Notes: generated by a model from the letters alone, not told the origin. A stretch of 64,000 nt of DNA from Microbacterium trichothecenolyticum (GCF_030818955.1 NZ_JAUTBF010000001.1:3162001-3226000); one strand, 5' to 3'; positions 9,105 through 18,238 are shown, numbered from the stretch's first letter. Numbers and translations are program-made.

Positions 9105-9261
9105 TCCGGCCCCGGCCCGGCCCGGCCTGGGCCCCGGCCGCGGCCTGGGCCCCGGCCCCGGCCCGCCCGACCCGGCGGGTGCCGCACAGGCGGCACCTAC
9201 TCAACGGGTAACACCGACACCACCCGCGCCGAAGAGGGCGCGACAGACAGAAGGGCAGAGC

Positions 9262-10653
9262 ATGGCGCTCGTCATGGGAGTCGATTCGTCGACGCAGTCG
9301 TGCAAGGTCGTCGTCGTCGACGCCGAGACCGGGCGAGTGATGCGCGAGGGGCGCGTGTCGCACCCCGCCGGTACCTCCGTCGACCCCGAAGCGTGGTGGA
9401 GCGCGCTGCAGGATGCCATCGCCCGGGCCGGCGGCCTCGACGACGTCGCGGCGGTCTCGATCGCCGGGCAGCAGCACGGCATGGTCGTGCTGGATGCCGA
9501 GGGCGCCGTGATCCGTGACGCTCTGCTGTGGAACGACACCCGTTCCGCGCAGGCCGCGCGCGACCTCATCGCCGAGGTCGGAGCCGACGCCTACGCCGAG
9601 CGCACCGGTGCCGTGCCGGTCGCGTCGTTCACGGGCACGAAGCTGCGGTGGCTGCGGGATGCCGAGCCCGACGACGCCGCGCGCGTGGCCGCCGTTGCTC
9701 TGCCGCACGACTGGCTCACCTGGCGCCTGCGCGGGTTCGGGCCCGGCAACGCCGTGCTCGACGAGCTCGTCACCGACCGATCGGATGCCTCGGGCACGGC
9801 GTACTGGGGAGCCGACGGCTACGACCTCGACTTGTTCCGCCGCGCCCTTGGACACGACGCCGTCCTGCCCCGCGTGCTCGGACCGTGGGAGAGTGCGGGG
9901 ACGCTCCCTGTCGGTGCGCTCGTCGGCCCCGGCGCGGGAGACAACGCGGCTGCGTCGCTCGGCCTCGGCGCCGGGGTCGGCGACGTCGTCGTCTCGCTCG
10001 GTACCTCGGGCACGGTCTTCGCCGTCGCCGATGCCCCCACCCGCGACACCACCGGCACCGTCGCCGGGTTCGCCGACGCGACCGGGAAGTTCCTGCCGCT
10101 GGTGGCCACCCTCAACGCCGCCCGTGTGCTCGACGCGTTCGCCGGGCTCCTCGGCGTCTCGCACGACGAACTCGGTGCCCTCGCGCTCGAGTCCGAGCCC
10201 GGCGCCGGGGGCGTCGTGCTCGTGCCGTGGTTCGAGGGCGAGCGCACGCCCAACCTGCCGCACGCGCAGGCGTCGCTGACGGGCCTGACGCTGGCATCCA
10301 CCAATCGGGCGAATCTCGCGCGGGCGGCGATCGAGGGGATGCTGAGCGGCCTGGCTGTCGGTCTCGAGGCGATCCAGGCGCAGGGCGTCGACGTGCAGCG
10401 GATCCTGCTCATCGGCGGCGCGGCGGCGAACGAGGGTGTCGCGCGCATCGCGGCGCAGGTGTTCGACGCCGAGATCGTGGTGCCGGCGGCGGGGGAGTAC
10501 GTCGCGCTCGGCGCCGCCCGCCAGGCCGCGGGGGTCCTGGCCGGCGGGCCGATCGACTGGACGGTTGCCACGACCCGCGCAGTCGACGCCGATCACCGAC
10601 CCGAGATCCGCGAGCGGTACGACGTGGTGGCGGGGCTGCGGGCGGCCGAGTAG
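9262..10653 (+). CDS. xylB: Xylulokinase (FGGY family)
   Basis: 463 residues; phosphorylates D-xylulose to xylulose 5-phosphate, feeding the pentose phosphate pathway. It opens with the FGGY signature [29 protein letters not shown] and LLWNDTRS are typical of xylulokinases, and [11 protein letters not shown] is the ATP-domain loop. [20 protein letters not shown] matches the second FGGY motif. The ATG at 9262 has AAGGGCAGAG upstream; the open frame continues back through the repeats, but that part is not protein-like. It follows xylA after the 524-bp repeat-filled gap. Regulation by the ROK protein is likely but no operator was recognised directly before it. Confidence 0.95.
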   Translation: MALVMGVDSSTQSCKVVVVDAETGRVMREGRVSHPAGTSVDPEAWWSALQDAIARAGGLDDVAAVSIAGQQHGMVVLDAEGAVIRDALLWNDTRSAQAARDLIAEVGADAYAERTGAVPVASFTGTKLRWLRDAEPDDAARVAAVALPHDWLTWRLRGFGPGNAVLDELVTDRSDASGTAYWGADGYDLDLFRRALGHDAVLPRVLGPWESAGTLPVGALVGPGAGDNAAASLGLGAGVGDVVVSLGTSGTVFAVADAPTRDTTGTVAGFADATGKFLPLVATLNAARVLDAFAGLLGVSHDELGALALESEPGAGGVVLVPWFEGERTPNLPHAQASLTGLTLASTNRANLARAAIEGMLSGLAVGLEAIQAQGVDVQRILLIGGAAANEGVARIAAQVFDAEIVVPAAGEYVALGAARQAAGVLAGGPIDWTVATTRAVDADHRPEIRERYDVVAGLRAAE

Positions 10654-10734
10654 ATCGGGAGGGGGATGCCAACAGCCCCATGCTCCTCGTCAACCGCCTG
10701 TCGGTCGGCCGTCGGCCCGCTCTAGCGTCGCGTC

Positions 10735-10884
10735 ATGATCCGCATTCGCCTGGACGCGCCCACCTTCCACCGCGACGTCGACGTGGAGGCCGCCGACGAC
10801 CTCGTCGAGGCCGAGGGGATGACGTGGACGCGAGACGGCGAGGTCGACGCCTTGCCGCGCTACGTTCCGGCGGCGACCGGCTGA
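10735..10884 (+). CDS. Small hypothetical protein, 49 residues
   Basis: A short reading frame with strong third-position GC that opens MIRIRLDAPTFHRDVDVEAA. No ribosome site is visible, but TAGCGT (10723-10728), a TANNNT-type -10 box, ends six bases before the ATG, as in leaderless actinobacterial genes. It overlaps the end of the convergent gene by 25 bp. I do not recognise a family. It is acidic, has no membrane segment and could be a small regulatory or accessory protein. It is real only if conserved elsewhere. Confidence 0.5.
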   Translation: MIRIRLDAPTFHRDVDVEAADDLVEAEGMTWTRDGEVDALPRYVPAATG

Positions 10885-11696
10885 CTATCGCCCGTCGTCG
10901 CGTCGGCGTCGGCCTCCGAGCGGGGGCGTCGGCCGGCCGGCCGTGGCATCCGCACCGGGCCGTCCGTCTGCTGCACGTCGACGTACGACGGCTGCCGCGC
11001 GGCCCGCACCCACGTGTATGCTCGCGCTCCCGGAATCGGTCGCCGCACCGCGTCGAATCGCAGACCGCGGTCGTCCTGATCGGCGTCGGCACGCAGCTCG
11101 AGGGTCGCGAACGGATGCCACGGTCCCAGGGCCGTCGCGTGTCCGAGCGTCAGCACCCAGGCGCCGTCGTCGGCACCGGGAAGCTCGCGAGGATCGGTCG
11201 CCGGCGCGCGCCCCGACCGCGTGCGAGCGACGAGCAGCACCGGCCCGCGCTCGCCGCGATACGGCAGCAGCGTTCCGAGCCGCGCCCGCTCGACCCGCCG
11301 ATGTGCGAGCAGGGCGAAGCGCGCGGGCACGTTCCACCCGGTCGAGGCGAGCTCGATGTCTGCCGGGGTCGAGGTGGCATGTGCGTGCCACGCCGCTGTA
11401 TCGAATCGCAACGCCAGCCCGATGATGTCAGGCAGGGGCGCGGGCAGTCCGAGCGAGCGCGAGACACGCGCCACCACGGGCACCGACCGAGCGGGGGCGT
11501 CGTCGATGAACGCGAGGCCCGCGGGCTCGGCATCCGGAATCCACGTCATCGCGCCGCTCAGCACCACGCCCCTGTCGTGGATCGGACGGGGGTGGCGCAG
11601 TCGTTGCGCGAGAGCGAAGCCGCTCTTCAGAAGCCTGCCGATCGCGCCGGCGAGCGGGGAACGTGACAGGGGAGGGATGCCGGTGGGCGGGGCCAT
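10860..11696 (-). CDS. Uncharacterised protein with catalase-like fold signature
   Basis: 278 residues without signal peptide or membrane segments. The middle part, VPVVARVSRSLGLPAPLPDIIGLALRF (~73-100, quoted here in part), resembles the VRFS...D.RG.ALKF strand of heme catalases. Many actinobacteria carry such truncated catalase-like proteins, often labelled only as phosphodiesterase or hypothetical. The distal catalytic His-Asn pair and the proximal RxxxY of true catalases are not obvious, so catalase activity should not be assumed. The C-terminal 35 residues are Arg/Pro/Asp-rich and probably disordered. The start at 11696 is the only ATG with a full domain behind it. It is convergent with the small gene at 10735. 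Confidence 0.7.
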   Translation of the reverse strand: MAPPTGIPPLSRSPLAGAIGRLLKSGFALAQRLRHPRPIHDRGVVLSGAMTWIPDAEPAGLAFIDDAPARSVPVVARVSRSLGLPAPLPDIIGLALRFDTAAWHAHATSTPADIELASTGWNVPARFALLAHRRVERARLGTLLPYRGERGPVLLVARTRSGRAPATDPRELPGADDGAWVLTLGHATALGPWHPFATLELRADADQDDRGLRFDAVRRPIPGARAYTWVRAARQPSYVDVQQTDGPVRMPRPAGRRPRSEADADATTGDSQPVAAGT

Positions 11697-11786
11697 GCGC
11701 TTATGGCAGCCCGAGAATCCCAGGGAGCCGAGGGGGTTGCGCGGTGCCGCCGCTCGGCACAGACCGCACGGCGGGTGTGGCGCGGC

Positions 11787-12285
11787 TCAGCGGGCGGCGT
11801 CTGCCAGCGGGCCGGCGAGCCACCTCTTCACGTCCTGTGTGCTGCGTAGGTGGACGACGGGGAGGTCCGCGTCCAGCGCGGCGATTCGATCCCGATAGAT
11901 GTGCCGGGCGGAGATCGGCCACCGCACGATGTGCTCGGGGTCGGTGAAGAACGTGCGCAGGAGCGGCCGATGTTGCCGTTCCACAGCGGCACGCGACCGA
12001 GGCGTCGACGCAGCGTCCGGGCGATCACGCGCGGCAGGGTCACGGTGGCGAAGGGCCGGTCGAGCCAGACGAGCAGGTCGGCGCGCGCGGCGAGCAGCGG
12101 GCGCGCGGGAGCGTACTGCCACTCCGTCACCCACGCATCCTGCGCGACCAGAGCCCGCACGTCGGCGACGAACTCGGGGTGGGGCGTCCAGTCCGGCCCG
12201 TGGAACAGCGCGTCGATCTCGGTGTGAGGGATGCCGAGCACCTCGCCGATCCGCGCCGCCAGGGTCGTCTTCCCCCGCCGTCGCC
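11787..12285 (-). pseudogene. Broken P-loop kinase-like gene (DNA topology modulation/adenylate-kinase-like family)
   Basis: The remains of a ~170-residue AAA kinase-like protein of the FlaR family. GKTTLAARIGEVLGIPHTEIDALF is the Walker A end and the following helix (quoted only to mark it). The middle WYxP-WTEWQYAPAR and LLVWLDRPF fit the family, and the end reads LLRTFFTDPEHIVRW. Two lesions are visible. After LWNGN the frame shifts by one missing base near 11970, so the conserved PLLRTFFTDP part is in another frame. The 5' end, including the glycines of the P-loop, is replaced by repeat C: the codons before GKTT read NGRRR and then enter the hairpin at 12286. No usable start codon precedes it. 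The gene is therefore dead unless the frameshift is a sequencing error and a distant start is used. Confidence 0.75.
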
Positions 12286-12356
12286 CGTTTGGGGCGCGAA
12301 TGTCCGTTTGGGGCGCGGCATTCTCCGCCCCAAACGGAAGAACGCGCCCCGAAACG
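12286..12356. repeat. Nested hairpin repeat, family C (CGTTTGGGGCGCG)
   Basis: Outer arms CGTTTGGGGCGCG (12286-12298) and CGCGCCCCGAAACG (12343-12356) enclose inner arms CCGTTTGGGGCG (12305-12316) and CGCCCCAAACGG (12326-12337). It fills the gap between the truncated P-loop gene and the end of the dGTPase-like gene and could act as a terminator for the latter. Confidence 0.8.
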
Positions 12357-12367
12357 GGTGGAGGCCA

Positions 12368-13909
12368 TTACAGCCGCTGCCCCAGCGCCCACAGCCGATC
12401 TGCCCGGCCGGAGATCGCCTCCGAGAGCGCGAACGCCTGCGAGTCGGTGAGGGATGCCACGTAGTCGACGATTCCGCGGGATCGCGCGAGGCGCTCGGTC
12501 TCGGCATCCGAGGGGCGACGCTCGGTGGGCAGGGCCGCGTACTGCTCGCGGGCGAGGGCGATGAGCTCGCGCAGGCGCCGCGGGGTGCGTGCGCGGTCGA
12601 GGTCGTCGTCGAGCCATTCGCCCAGCGCGCGCACCGAGCGGGCGAGGATGCGGCTCATGCCGCGCTGCTGGATCGCCAGGTCGGGGCGACTCAGCACGAA
12701 GCGTTTGTGCACGAACTTCAGCACCTCGACGTGGTGCCAGGCCCACGGCGACAGCACGACCGGTCCCGCCCGCGGGGTGTCGAGCGGACGCAGCCGCGCC
12801 GACTCCTGGAACCGGCGGATCCACCGATCGGTGAACGACGCGAGCCGGCGCTCGGCCGTCAGCGACCCGTCGAACGGGCGGGCGAGCAGGTCGGTGACCA
12901 TCTCGGCATCCACGTCGCTGACGGCGGCGAGGAACGCCTCGTCGTCGGCGATCCACGGGTCGTCGCGGCGCATCTTGCGGCGCAGGCGCTCCAGACCGGC
13001 CCCGGGCATGAGTTCGGCGCGCACTTCGGCGTCGTCGCGCTCGCGCCACTCGAGCACGTCGTCGAGCCAGCCGCGGAACTCCGCCGCGATCGGGGCGTGA
13101 TCCAGGATGCCGGCGCGGTAGAAGTCGTCGACGTCGTGCACCGAGTACGCGATGTCGTCGGCGAGGTCCATCACGGCGCCCTCGATGCTCTGGCGGAGCG
13201 GCTCGGCATCCACCCCCTCGCGGGCGGCGGCGAGGTCGTCGAGATCGAGGTCGTACGCCGAGTACTTGTGCACGCGATACGCGCCGTCGGGGGAGCGGCG
13301 GATGCCACGGGGCGGGCCGATCCGCTCGACCTCGGCCGCCTCGACCGACGGCGCCCACGGGTACTTCGCCGAGGCCGCGCGCACGGCGGCGGTGAGGTTG
13401 AGCCCGCGCGGGGCGTTCTCGATGACGTCGAGCGCGGTGAGGATGCGATAGGTCTGCGCGTTGCCCTCGAAGCCGTCGGCAAGGCCCAGCTCGTCGCGCG
13501 CGAGGCGGTCGAGCGTGGACTCGCCGAGGTGTCCGAACGGCGGGTGGCCGAGGTCGTGCGCGTAGGCCGCGGCCTCGACGACCGTGGCGTTGCACACGTC
13601 GCCCTCGCCGGCTTCGCGTGAACGCGTGTTGAGCTGCAGGGCCACCACCCGGGCGATCGCGCTGACCTTGAGCGTGTGGGTCAGGCGGTTGTGCACGGGC
13701 GCGGCGCCGATCGAGGGCGAGACCACCTGCGTCACGGCCGAGAGTCGGGAGAAGTACGGCGAGAACTGGATGCGTTCGAGGTCGATCGACCACGGATCGG
13801 CGCGGGCGTCGTCGTGGTCGGGGTGGATCCGGGATGCCGGGTTGCCGATGATTCCGTCGACTGCCGGCCTCGCGTCCCCGGCGGGGGGAGTGGTCTCGTG
13901 GTGGAGCAA
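12368..13909 (-). CDS. dgt: Deoxyguanosinetriphosphate triphosphohydrolase-like protein (HD domain)
   Basis: 513 residues; this family hydrolyses dNTPs to deoxynucleoside plus triphosphate. It has the dGTPase N-terminal block (IDLERIQFSPYFSRLSAVTQ and HNRLTHTLKVSAIAR, quoted in part) and the HD metal motif in YAHDLGHPPFGHLGE, with GFEGNAQTYRIL and SAYDLDLDDLAAAR downstream. The reading frame is open upstream to 14002, but I prefer the TTG at 13909 because GAGAGGA lies six bases before it and the proteins usually start about 40 residues before the FxPYF-type segment. Repeat C follows the stop codon. It stands alone as a housekeeping gene for nucleotide pool control. Confidence 0.9.
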   Translation of the reverse strand: MLHHETTPPAGDARPAVDGIIGNPASRIHPDHDDARADPWSIDLERIQFSPYFSRLSAVTQVVSPSIGAAPVHNRLTHTLKVSAIARVVALQLNTRSREAGEGDVCNATVVEAAAYAHDLGHPPFGHLGESTLDRLARDELGLADGFEGNAQTYRILTALDVIENAPRGLNLTAAVRAASAKYPWAPSVEAAEVERIGPPRGIRRSPDGAYRVHKYSAYDLDLDDLAAAREGVDAEPLRQSIEGAVMDLADDIAYSVHDVDDFYRAGILDHAPIAAEFRGWLDDVLEWRERDDAEVRAELMPGAGLERLRRKMRRDDPWIADDEAFLAAVSDVDAEMVTDLLARPFDGSLTAERRLASFTDRWIRRFQESARLRPLDTPRAGPVVLSPWAWHHVEVLKFVHKRFVLSRPDLAIQQRGMSRILARSVRALGEWLDDDLDRARTPRRLRELIALAREQYAALPTERRPSDAETERLARSRGIVDYVASLTDSQAFALSEAISGRADRLWALGQRL

Positions 13910-14092
13910 AGCGGTCCTCTCGCGGCATCGGCGACGTGGCTCCACGCTAACGCGCCGATTCGACCACCGCGTTCCCCGTTGACGCGCAGCGTACGGAGCC
14001 ACGCGGCCGGGTCAGCGGACTGCGAGAGGACGGGGGGTTGCGTGAGGTCGTCCGTGCCCGCCGGTAGGGGCTGCACCCGAGCCGACGAACGG

Positions 14093-14851
14093 TCAGGCGA
14101 ACATCTGCCGGAGGATGCGGAGGTCGCCGACGTCGAGGGCGTTCGCGATGAGGTCCGCATCGGCGGGGTTCGGGAACAGCCCGGACAGGTCGTTTCGGAA
14201 GATCACGCGCATCGCATCGACGTCGCCCGCCTGCGCAGCAGTGCTCATCGCCTCGACCGCGTCCTGATACGGGATCTGCTGGTAGCCGGCGGGTGCGTCG
14301 TCGGGGGCGAAGTATGGGATCCACGGGATCGACTCATCGGGGTGCAGCAGCAGAACCTCGCCGGGGTGAATCGTGCGGGTGTGGTTGAGCTCGGCGATCG
14401 TCAGGGCGTTCGCGATACAGAACCGTTCCGCGATCGCGTCGAGGGCGTCGCCGGCGGCGACGGTGTACGTCACGATCCAGCCCTCCGCATCCAGCCCGGC
14501 GCTTCCCGCCGCGAATTCGCGTGCGCCGCGGTCGAGGAGTTCCCCGCCCACGCTGGCCGTCATCCGGCCCAGGTGCAGCCACGCCGGGTTCTCGCAACCC
14601 TCCGGACTGTTCCTCGGGATCATCGTGCCGTTTCCCACGTCCACGTAGTCGTCACCCAACGGGTCGACCGTCTCCGCCGTGTCAACGCCCGCCCCGGACC
14701 GCGGCTGCTCGGAAGGCTCCGGATCCTGCGCGAAGACCGGCCAGGAGGCTAGTTCCCCCTGCACGGCCGCCACCGTCGGCATCGCCATCGCGAACAGGCC
14801 GGCCACGACGAAAGCGGACACGCCCACGGCGACCTTTGCGGCTCGGTTCAT
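14093..14851 (-). CDS. Exported LysM-domain protein
   Basis: 252 residues. The N-terminal ~30 residues (NRAAKVAVGVSAFVVAGLFA...) form a signal peptide or membrane anchor. Residues ~138-180, from YTVAAGDALDAIAERFCI to HPGEVLLLHP, are a LysM fold that binds peptidoglycan or chitin-like glycans. The C-terminal ~60 residues, with an AEAMSTAAQAGD-like and DADLIANALDVGD pattern, look like a short ankyrin-like or helical repeat. The ATG at 14851 places the signal peptide at the start. The gene is separate from its neighbours. Probably a cell-wall-associated protein; no enzymatic domain was seen. Confidence 0.8.
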   Translation of the reverse strand: MNRAAKVAVGVSAFVVAGLFAMAMPTVAAVQGELASWPVFAQDPEPSEQPRSGAGVDTAETVDPLGDDYVDVGNGTMIPRNSPEGCENPAWLHLGRMTASVGGELLDRGAREFAAGSAGLDAEGWIVTYTVAAGDALDAIAERFCIANALTIAELNHTRTIHPGEVLLLHPDESIPWIPYFAPDDAPAGYQQIPYQDAVEAMSTAAQAGDVDAMRVIFRNDLSGLFPNPADADLIANALDVGDLRILRQMFA

Positions 14852-15051
14852 GCGATGAACGTATGCGAATCGCACTGCTGAGGGAAGCCGCGAACCACGA
14901 TCGCGCGGGCGTACGAGCTCGGTGTCGAGGGCACCTCGCCGGGCGGCTGTACTCGCACGCATTTTTCGCGGGATGCCGCAAGCCACTGTCGATGCAACAC
15001 CGGGCCGCTACAAACGGGCGTATCGCATCAGCTGGCTGCAGGGAGTTTTCG

Positions 15052-16026
15052 ATGACGATCTACGGGTATCACGCCTCACACGAGCAGATCGCCCCGCGCG
15101 AGCTCCTCGCCTCGGTCAAGCGCGCCGAGCAGGCGGGCTTCGACGCGGCGATGTGCAGCGACCACCTCACCCCGTGGAGCGAGCGGCAGGCGCACTCCGG
15201 CTTCGCCTGGTCGTGGCTCGGTGCTGCGTTGGAGGCGACGTCACTGACGTACGGGGTGGTCAACGCACCCGGACAGCGGTATCACCCGGTCATCATCGCC
15301 CAGGCGATCGCGACCCTCGAGCAGATGAACCCCGGCCGTTTCTGGGCCGCGCTCGGGTCGGGACAGGCGATCAACGAGCACGTCACCGGCGACCGGTGGC
15401 CCGACAAGGACACGCGCAAGGCGCGGCTGCGCGAGAGTGTCGACGTGATCCGCGCCCTGCTCGCGGGTGAGGAGGTCACCCACGACGGTCTGATCACCGT
15501 CGATCGCGCCCGCGTGTGGTCGCTCCCGGACACCCCGCCGCCGCTGATCGGCGCCGCGATCACCGAGGCGACGGCGAAATGGGCGGGGGAGTGGGCGGAC
15601 GGCCTCATCACCATCTCGCAGCCCCTCGATCAACTGCGTCGGGTGGTCGGTGCCTACCGCGACGCGGGCGGCCGCGGAGACGTGTTCATTCAGGCGCAGG
15701 TCAGCCTGGAGGACACCCGCGACAAGGCGCTCGCCGTGGCGCACGATCAGTGGCGCACGAACATCTTCCCGTCGCCGCTGAGCTGGGATCTGCCCACCGT
15801 GGAGCACTTCGACCAGGCCGCCGAACACGTGAGCCAATCCGCTGTGGCCGAGGCCGTCTTCTGCACCGCGGATGCCGGTGAGCTCGCCGAGCACCTGCAC
15901 GCTTTCGAGTCGGTCGGTGCATCCCGCGTCTACATCCACGGTGTGACGCAAGACCAGGCCCGCTACATCGACCGCATGGGGGAGCAGGTGCTGCCGCAGC
16001 TGCTCGAACGTGCCAGTGATAAGTGA
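15052..16026 (+). CDS. Luciferase-like flavin oxidoreductase (non-F420 TIGR03885 type)
   Basis: 324 residues, full length for a luciferase-like monooxygenase (LLM) fold. It begins MTIYGYHASHEQIAPRELL, then CSDHLTPWSERQAHSGFAW and GVVNAPGQRYHPVIIAQA, close to the TIGR03885 group of proteins annotated as non-F420 flavinoid oxidoreductases. LGSGQAINEHV corresponds to the cofactor loop. The physiological substrate of this group is unknown. GCAGGGAG lies just before the ATG at 15052. The 200 bp upstream show no clear operator. It stands alone between the LysM gene and an unrecognised gene. Confidence 0.85.
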   Translation: MTIYGYHASHEQIAPRELLASVKRAEQAGFDAAMCSDHLTPWSERQAHSGFAWSWLGAALEATSLTYGVVNAPGQRYHPVIIAQAIATLEQMNPGRFWAALGSGQAINEHVTGDRWPDKDTRKARLRESVDVIRALLAGEEVTHDGLITVDRARVWSLPDTPPPLIGAAITEATAKWAGEWADGLITISQPLDQLRRVVGAYRDAGGRGDVFIQAQVSLEDTRDKALAVAHDQWRTNIFPSPLSWDLPTVEHFDQAAEHVSQSAVAEAVFCTADAGELAEHLHAFESVGASRVYIHGVTQDQARYIDRMGEQVLPQLLERASDK

Positions 16027-16197
16027 AGCGACCGCCGGCTACCTCTCCCAGAATCAGTCACGGCCGGGATCGGGCCGGCGCCTGGCGCAGGACCACCCTG
16101 AACCGCCGAACCCGATGGGGCCGCAATCTCAAGCCGTCCGTGCAGCGAGGTGGGGTGCGCTGAGGAATCCCACGCCCACTCCTGACAAACTGACGGG

Positions 16198-17250
16198 ATG
16201 CCGGGGGAGTACGGGTGGCAGCGGGTGCGCGTCGGGAACGCGACCATATCGATCGCCGAGGACGAGCCGATCGCCCTCGTGCGTTGCCCGGACGAATCGG
16301 AACGGGTGGCCACGTGGCCCGATCTCGACCTCGGCGCACGCGCGACCGGGATGACACTGCTGTGCACTTCGACGGGCGTATGGGTCGTGTACCGCCCGCA
16401 AGAGGCCCTCGACGAGACGATCGCACGCGGCCGCAGCGCCGCCGTGCACGTCGGCCTGGATGCGTCGCTGGGAATCGCTGAGTCGTTGGGTGACGCTCAA
16501 CTGATCGGCGCAACCGTCCACGGTCTGTGGTTCCGAGATCCGGCGGCCTCGAGCGATCCGGATCGGACCGACGCCTGGCTGTCGGACGACGTGCGGATCC
16601 GCTCGGTCGACGGCGCGGAGCACCGGATGCTGGTCGACTGGCGCATCGCGTGGGTGATCGATGCCGGGACCTCCGACGCGTGTGTGGCCGTCCACACGGA
16701 GCCGCCGCGCCGGTCGCGACGGGGGTGGGAGTACGCGACTGCCGAGATCGTCCTCCCCTCGGGAGCGCTGCCGGGCGAGCTTCGCACTCAGGGCTCTTCT
16801 CTCCACCCCGTAAACGACTCCGAGATGATGGCGACGATGAGAGCGCTTCTGCCGCAACGCGTCCCGCGCGCGAGCGGCGACGCGCGTGCGTCATGGCAGC
16901 CGGCGACCATTCGCGCCGCCGATATCGCGGCCGCGGTCGATGCCGTGACCCACGAGTTCGCCGACCTCGAACGGTACTGGACCGATCCTTCCGGGAAGTC
17001 GGGACCGCTCGTCGGTGGTCTGCACGAACCCAGGGTCGATGTGCACGGGGAGTGGCCCGACACGCGCGTGGAGGTCAGCTTCCGGCATCCGTATTTCACG
17101 GACGGACGGTTGCGGCGGGTGCTCCGTGTCTTCGACCCCGCTGGGCGGTTCGCGCCGCCGCTCTACGCGTCGGTGCACCTGATGGAAGACCTCGCCACGG
17201 GCAGGCTCCCGCCGATCGAGACGGCAATCGACGGCGTGCTGGATTTCTGA
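16198..17250 (+). CDS. Hypothetical protein, 350 residues
   Basis: I do not recognise this family. It has no signal peptide or membrane segment, is Trp- and acidic-rich and looks globular. Notable stretches are VRIRSVDGAEHRMLVDWR and ELRTQGSSLHPVNDSEMMA. Around residue 290 it reads HGEWPDTRVEVSFRHPYFTD, which resembles a strand-rich binding domain. Third-position GC is strong and the frame is uninterrupted, so it is coding. The start at 16198 has no convincing ribosome site. It is followed by the family D hairpin and the convergent GntR gene. Confidence 0.75.
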   Translation: MPGEYGWQRVRVGNATISIAEDEPIALVRCPDESERVATWPDLDLGARATGMTLLCTSTGVWVVYRPQEALDETIARGRSAAVHVGLDASLGIAESLGDAQLIGATVHGLWFRDPAASSDPDRTDAWLSDDVRIRSVDGAEHRMLVDWRIAWVIDAGTSDACVAVHTEPPRRSRRGWEYATAEIVLPSGALPGELRTQGSSLHPVNDSEMMATMRALLPQRVPRASGDARASWQPATIRAADIAAAVDAVTHEFADLERYWTDPSGKSGPLVGGLHEPRVDVHGEWPDTRVEVSFRHPYFTDGRLRRVLRVFDPAGRFAPPLYASVHLMEDLATGRLPPIETAIDGVLDF

Positions 17251-17324
17251 CTGCGATACCCCCGGGTGTGACGAGCCGGCCGTCCGCCACTCGGCGTCGG
17301 GGGGCGGCGCTGACGTTCGGCACC

Positions 17325-17352
17325 TGGTGCAAAACCGATCGGTTTCGCGCCA
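17325..17352. repeat. Family D palindrome, copy 1
   Basis: A 28-bp near-palindrome built on TGGTGC-AAAACCGATCGGTTT-CGCGCCA. An almost identical 28-bp unit occurs at 26256-26283. It sits between two convergent gene ends (17250 and 17367), so it may serve as a bidirectional terminator. Confidence 0.75.
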
Positions 17353-17366
17353 CATCACCCGGCCGA

Positions 17367-18110
17367 TCAGCTCGCGGCGAGATCCATATGCACTTGATAC
17401 CGATCACCTCGATACCACGAGGTGACGTACTCGATCGGTTGTCCATCCGCACGAGATGTGCGTCGGAAAACAAGGACTGGCGAGTGCGGCGAGATGCGGA
17501 GCGAGGCGGAAATGTCGTCGCTGGCAATCTCGGCCCACACTGTCTGCTCAGCCGCGTCGATGCGGACCCCATAACGGTCGTCGAGCAGGCTATAGAGCGA
17601 GCCAGTGAGGTCATGCTGGCCCAAATCATCCGCAACGCGGGGCGAGTACCACCCGGTTTCGAGAGCCATCGGTGTGCCGTTGGCGAGGCGAAGGCGCTTG
17701 ATAGACCAGCCCCGCTCGCCCTCGTTGAGACCGAGCGCCGCGCGCGCTTCAAGAGGCGGGGCGGCGAGAGCGGCCTCCAGGACGAGCGTTGTGGCGACCA
17801 TCCCTCTACGCCGCATGTCCTCGGTGAACGAGGCCAGGTGCAGCTGTGACTGGACGCGTTCACCCGCAACGAAAGTGCCCTTGCCGTGGACCGTGTAGAG
17901 CTTCTGCTCCTCCATGAGCTGGCGGACTGCCTCACGAACGGTCGCTCGGCTTACCCCATGCAGGACCGCCAGCTCGCGCTCAGACGGTATGGCTGCATGG
18001 GCAGGCCAGGTCGTGCCGATGTCCGCCAGCAAGATCGCGCGCAGTTGTGCGTGCTTCGGCACGGGACCAGAGGTCACGGTGGCTGTGGTGGCTAGCGAAT
18101 TACGGGGCAT
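17367..18110 (-). CDS. GntR/HutC-family repressor of GlcNAc genes (DasR/NagR-like)
   Basis: 247 residues from the ATG at 18110; a GTG at 18137 would add nine. The N-terminal winged helix contains IPSERELAVLHGVSRATVREAVRQL (quoted in part), ending in VHGKGTFVAGE. The C-terminal half is the UTRA/HutC effector domain (RRGMVATTLVLEA and YVTSWYRGDRYQVHMDL regions). DasR and NagR proteins of this type bind amino-sugar phosphates and control chitin and N-acetylglucosamine genes. The gene is divergent from the GlcNAc operon, and the gap between them carries two sites resembling the DasR element. Self-regulation and control of the operon are therefore likely. Confidence 0.88.
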   Translation of the reverse strand: MPRNSLATTATVTSGPVPKHAQLRAILLADIGTTWPAHAAIPSERELAVLHGVSRATVREAVRQLMEEQKLYTVHGKGTFVAGERVQSQLHLASFTEDMRRRGMVATTLVLEAALAAPPLEARAALGLNEGERGWSIKRLRLANGTPMALETGWYSPRVADDLGQHDLTGSLYSLLDDRYGVRIDAAEQTVWAEIASDDISASLRISPHSPVLVFRRTSRADGQPIEYVTSWYRGDRYQVHMDLAAS

Positions 18111-18161
18111 GTCGGCGGTGACTTTCCATGTTGACACGATTAGGTCCGGTCACTATTTTCT

Positions 18162-18177
18162 ACTGGTACGTACCAGT
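18162..18177. promoter_or_regulatory. DasR-type operator (dre-like) 1, perfect palindrome
   Basis: ACTGGTACGTACCAGT is a perfect 16-bp palindrome with the ACTGGT...ACCAGT half-sites known from DasR-responsive elements. It lies 52 bp upstream of the repressor ATG and 105 bp before the IIA gene. Confidence 0.85.
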
Positions 18178-18238
18178 AAGGACCATACTTCGAGGGTCTA
18201 GCGGCGGATACGTCTAGCTTCCAATGTAGGCGGCTGTC

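Noticed and set aside
8947..9261. N-terminal extension of xylulokinase by 105 residues
   Set aside because: It translates repeat A and GC-rich filler; the FGGY signature starts at 9262.
11787..13928. A 713-residue minus-strand frame across the P-loop and dGTPase-like genes
   Set aside because: It is Arg/Pro-rich antisense-type sequence typical of shifted frames in high-GC genes; only its last ~65 codons correspond to the broken kinase-like gene.
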